Part shown: in pieces, positions 37,588 through 40,427 of the stretch | Layout of the letters: each line of letters starts with the position of its first letter | Numbering within the stretch: position 1 is the first letter of the stretch | Assembly (NCBI GenBank): GCA_016928815.1 | Contig: JAFGJZ010000189.1 | Location: 1 to 40,427, forward strand | Direction of reading: 5' to 3' | DNA: 40,427 nt | From: Spirochaetota bacterium | Lineage (GTDB): Bacteria > Spirochaetota > UBA4802 > JAFGJZ01 | Made by a program: the position numbers and the translations under genes | Notes under the pieces: generated by a model | What the model was told of the DNA's origin: nothing | The model's input: the letters and a program-made list of their open reading frames with translations, nothing else | Database searches by the model: none

Positions 37588-38157
37588 TTATTTCTGACGT
37601 ACAAGAATATGAAGCATTCCGAGAAGCGAAAAGGAAAGAATGAAAAAAGCCGCTTCAAAACAGACATTACTTCCGGGTGATGCATTTCTTTTTAAGCGGC
37701 TGATAAATGCTTCAAAAGTATTTCCGCTTAAATTTCCGAATTGAATTTCCCTGAGATAAACGAGAATATCGCGGGCGGCATCACTGCCGTAGAATTCATT
37801 TAAATACATGAGCATGGAAGGATCCGGTTTGCCCCCTGTTTCCGCATAGTGCTGTGCAAAAAGAAGTGCCGGAGTTTCATGACTGCTGACGTTATCCCCA
37901 ATTTCACCTTTAAGCAGAAGTTCAATATCGTTCTGAGGAATTCCTGCAATCATTGCAATTTTAGTATGTCCGTATGAACAGTAAATACAGCCGTTGACGG
38001 ATGTAACGGCAAGACGGATTTTCTCGGCAAACACGCGGTCAATACGTTTATGCAGCCTTGCGCTTATTGACGAAGGTATGTTTATGAAAACTGCAGCCAT
38101 CTCATGCAATAAACTCTTAAAAGTAAAAATTCTTTTCCCGAACATTACATATTCCAA
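37588..38157 (-). CDS. AhpD-like / carboxymuconolactone decarboxylase family protein
   Basis: VNGCIYCSYGHTKIAMIAGI: CxxCxxxH motif. Confidence 0.75.
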   Translation of the reverse strand: MEYVMFGKRIFTFKSLLHEMAAVFINIPSSISARLHKRIDRVFAEKIRLAVTSVNGCIYCSYGHTKIAMIAGIPQNDIELLLKGEIGDNVSSHETPALLFAQHYAETGGKPDPSMLMYLNEFYGSDAARDILVYLREIQFGNLSGNTFEAFISRLKRNASPGSNVCFEAAFFILSFSLLGMLHILVRQK

Positions 38158-38233
38158 TGATTAAATTTAAATTTTCTATTCATGAAGACATTTAACCGCA
38201 AATACGGAATGTCAATCCTAAAAATGCAAAATC

Positions 38234-38291
38234 GCCTGTCTCGTGCCTGACACCATGCCTGTCGATTGCCTGTTGATCGCCTGTCTGGTAC
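38234..38291. repeat. degenerate GCCTG-core tandem repeat (11-12-bp period)
   Basis: CGCCTGTCTCGT / GCCTGACACCAT / GCCTGTCGATT / GCCTGTTGATC / GCCTGTCTGGT. Confidence 0.6.
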
Positions 38292-38413
38292 CAGATGATA
38301 AATTATTGTGCTGCCAATTATTCAGCAGGCTCAATGTTGAGATAAATGAGGGAATATTTATAAAAACCGGACTTTAATTCTTCTTCACAAAAAAATAAAG
38401 ATTCTGTCATTTT

Positions 38414-38962
38414 TTACTTTAAATCTATTACTTCATAATATCTTTTAATAAAAACATCTAAAGTATGTTTAGATATTGCATAATATATATGTGCTATATA
38501 CAAATCCGGATAAGCCTTACAAATTTCATCATATCGTAATTTGAAAATTTCCGGATCCTGATTAGAAGCTGCATACGCAGCATAAAAAATACCGGCTTCA
38601 AATAAACTCTCCCTTTCCGCATTTTGAACTTTGGCCAGGAAATCATCAATCTTAATATTTGATCCGGCCACCAGAGAAGCAAATTCACCTGCCGAACCTC
38701 TGTAATCATTATTTAAAGTATTCCATCTTGAAAGAAATCTATCCAACTTATAACCGGAAGCTGCATAATCGCCGCAACGCACACAATCAATTTTTCCTGA
38801 AGAACAGCATTCATTGTATCTATTAATAAAGTTTATTAAATTTTTATTACTGCCCGCATATGACCTGGCAATATATTCAGGATAATTTAATTCTACAAAC
38901 TGTTCTGATAATAAAATAGCAGGAATTAAAAATAGGAGAAGTAGTAAACAAATTTGTTTCAT
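38414..38962 (-). CDS. exported hypothetical protein with possible internal helical repeats
   Basis: Signal peptide MKQICLLLLLFLIPAILLS; no recognised domain. Confidence 0.6.
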   Translation of the reverse strand: MKQICLLLLLFLIPAILLSEQFVELNYPEYIARSYAGSNKNLINFINRYNECCSSGKIDCVRCGDYAASGYKLDRFLSRWNTLNNDYRGSAGEFASLVAGSNIKIDDFLAKVQNAERESLFEAGIFYAAYAASNQDPEIFKLRYDEICKAYPDLYIAHIYYAISKHTLDVFIKRYYEVIDLK

Positions 38963-39005
38963 TCAGGATAACCCCTTTAATAAATAAGTTCTATTAAACA
39001 TACAG

Positions 39006-39512
39006 TTAAAATTTTTTAATTTTTGATCTGTAATTTTCTTTAATAAAAATTTTTAATTCATTGAACTGCCATTCATGAAAAAAAGATTTATGCAACGGGA
39101 ATGAAGATGTATTAGTTGTAAAAATCATAATCCAGTTTTTAAGTATTATAACTTTATTAATATTATTCCATATTGTTGAATAGTTATTAGTATCAGTTAC
39201 AGCAACAATTTCATTTTCATCGATAATGTATTTTATTTTTTCATTTATAAATGAATTTGATTTATAGTAATTTTTTGATTGAAAATAAAAAAGAACCGGG
39301 AAACCAAATAATATAAAAATACTTAGAATAAAAAAAACATACTGCCCTGATTCAATTACAGATTCGGGATTGATAAAATCATAAATATATATGATAAATG
39401 TCATTACGGAAGCTAATGTCGCCAAAATAATTCCTTTTTTCTTATATATTAAGTAGTACGTTAATTTCAAATAATTTTTAAAATCAAGCAAACCGCTTAC
39501 TTCAAGTTTCAT
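39006..39512 (-). CDS. two-TM protein with YcxB-like C-terminal domain
   Basis: ENEIVAVTDTNNYSTIWNNINKVIILKNWIMIFTTNTSSFPLHKSFFHEWQFNELKIFI resembles YcxB-like domain. Confidence 0.55.
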   Translation of the reverse strand: MKLEVSGLLDFKNYLKLTYYLIYKKKGIILATLASVMTFIIYIYDFINPESVIESGQYVFFILSIFILFGFPVLFYFQSKNYYKSNSFINEKIKYIIDENEIVAVTDTNNYSTIWNNINKVIILKNWIMIFTTNTSSFPLHKSFFHEWQFNELKIFIKENYRSKIKKF

Positions 39513-39654
39513 TTGTAACTCCCAATAAATACATTATTTACTAAATGCTAATTTGTTAACCTTAAAAGCATAGAAAAAATCTGTGTATTCACGAAATTTT
39601 AATGGATATACTTCACTTTTGCTTTTTAGCAATATTGAATTAAAAATATATTGT

Positions 39655-40203
39655 TTAATTCCTTTTATGAAAAACAAATTCCTGAAAATAACGATACATT
39701 GTATAAATTGATAGAATAGCAAGGGCAAATGATAAAAATTCACCTATATCAGTGCCTAAAAAGGTGTGCCACTCTTTTGTAATTCTACATTTATAAAAAC
39801 TCTCAATAGGTCGATAAGCCCATTGCCACAACCAGATGATACTTAAAAAAGGGGTAATTTTTAATTTTAACAGACCAAATATGAAAATTAAAAATAAAAT
39901 TAATAACTCTAAAATATAAAAATAATTTAATCCATCTGTTGGAAAAGATAGAGCGAAAGTACTTTTAAAAGAGAGTATTAAATAGAATATTGATATAAAA
40001 CTAAGATAAAATAAAAGATCATTATATTTGAAAAGAATCAAATTCTTTAAAAATAAAAAAGAAATCAAAATAAAGAGAATTAATTCCAGCAATTCATATA
40101 ACTTATAACTTTGATTTGTTATATCAAAATAATACCACAAATGCACAGGAAAAAATAATAAAAATATTAAACTGAAAAATAAAATAAAATATTTATACTT
40201 CAA
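39655..40203 (-). CDS. polytopic hypothetical membrane protein (TTG start)
   Basis: GGAGG upstream of TTG at 40203; several TM segments; C-terminus duplicated at 40279-40343. Confidence 0.65.
   Translation of the reverse strand: MKYKYFILFFSLIFLLFFPVHLWYYFDITNQSYKLYELLELILFILISFLFLKNLILFKYNDLLFYLSFISIFYLILSFKSTFALSFPTDGLNYFYILELLILFLIFIFGLLKLKITPFLSIIWLWQWAYRPIESFYKCRITKEWHTFLGTDIGEFLSFALAILSIYTMYRYFQEFVFHKRN
39659..39723. repeat. 65-bp direct repeat copy 1
   Basis: 64/65 identical to 40279-40343 by eye (mismatch at 39709/40329). Confidence 0.92.
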
Positions 40204-40278
40204 GACTATACCTCCAGCTCATCATTTATTCTATTACATTAGTAATCAGTATTAAATTCAAAGAAATCATTTTATGAT

Positions 40279-40343
40279 TTCCTTTTATGAAAAACAAATT
40301 CCTGAAAATAACGATACATTGTATAAATGGATAGAATAGCAAG
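40279..40343. repeat. 65-bp direct repeat copy 2
   Basis: Minus-strand translation AILSIYTMYRYFQEFVFHKR, the same peptide that ends the 39655..40203 protein. Confidence 0.92.
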
Positions 40344-40427
40344 TGTAATTTCCCGCAATAAATTACAGAAAAGCATATATAAATACCGAAATATAATACA
40401 TGATCAATAATTTAAAGGACAAAATAA

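Overview
A 40.4-kb AT-rich bacterial chromosomal window, mostly densely coded. The gene content (class III cyclase, KamA-family protein, MlaE, large RR/HK hybrids) would suit a spirochaete-like diderm, but this is inference and the lineage is not proven here. Recognisable blocks: an MrfA/MrfB-like (YprA/YprB) helicase-exonuclease pair; an LtaS-like sulfatase; a HAMP/class III nucleotide cyclase; a KamA-family radical SAM protein next to a GH25 lysozyme; a beta-carbonic anhydrase; a J-domain protein beside tRNA-Gln(CTG) and tRNA-Lys(CTT); an mlaE-dnaB-rplI-DUF2232-rpsR-ssb-rpsF cluster; two response-regulator/PAS proteins; a PadR regulator with a frameshifted methyltransferase and three matching palindromes; a GH5 lipoprotein; a divergent Aat-like transferase; and an AT-rich right end of small membrane proteins. 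The observations most worth checking are (1) a 24-bp palindrome present three times around padR/methyltransferase/thioredoxin-like genes, one copy inside a 21-bp-stem hairpin, (2) a decayed second copy of the dnaJ-like gene start on the other side of the tRNA pair, (3) decayed remnants of a zinc-type dehydrogenase and a DUF3795-like protein, (4) GCCTG-core degenerate tandem repeats at two distant loci, and (5) a 65-bp direct repeat encoding the same C-terminal peptide at the right end. I found no CRISPR array, IS element, rRNA or prophage. I did not find a clearly novel complete multi-gene system.
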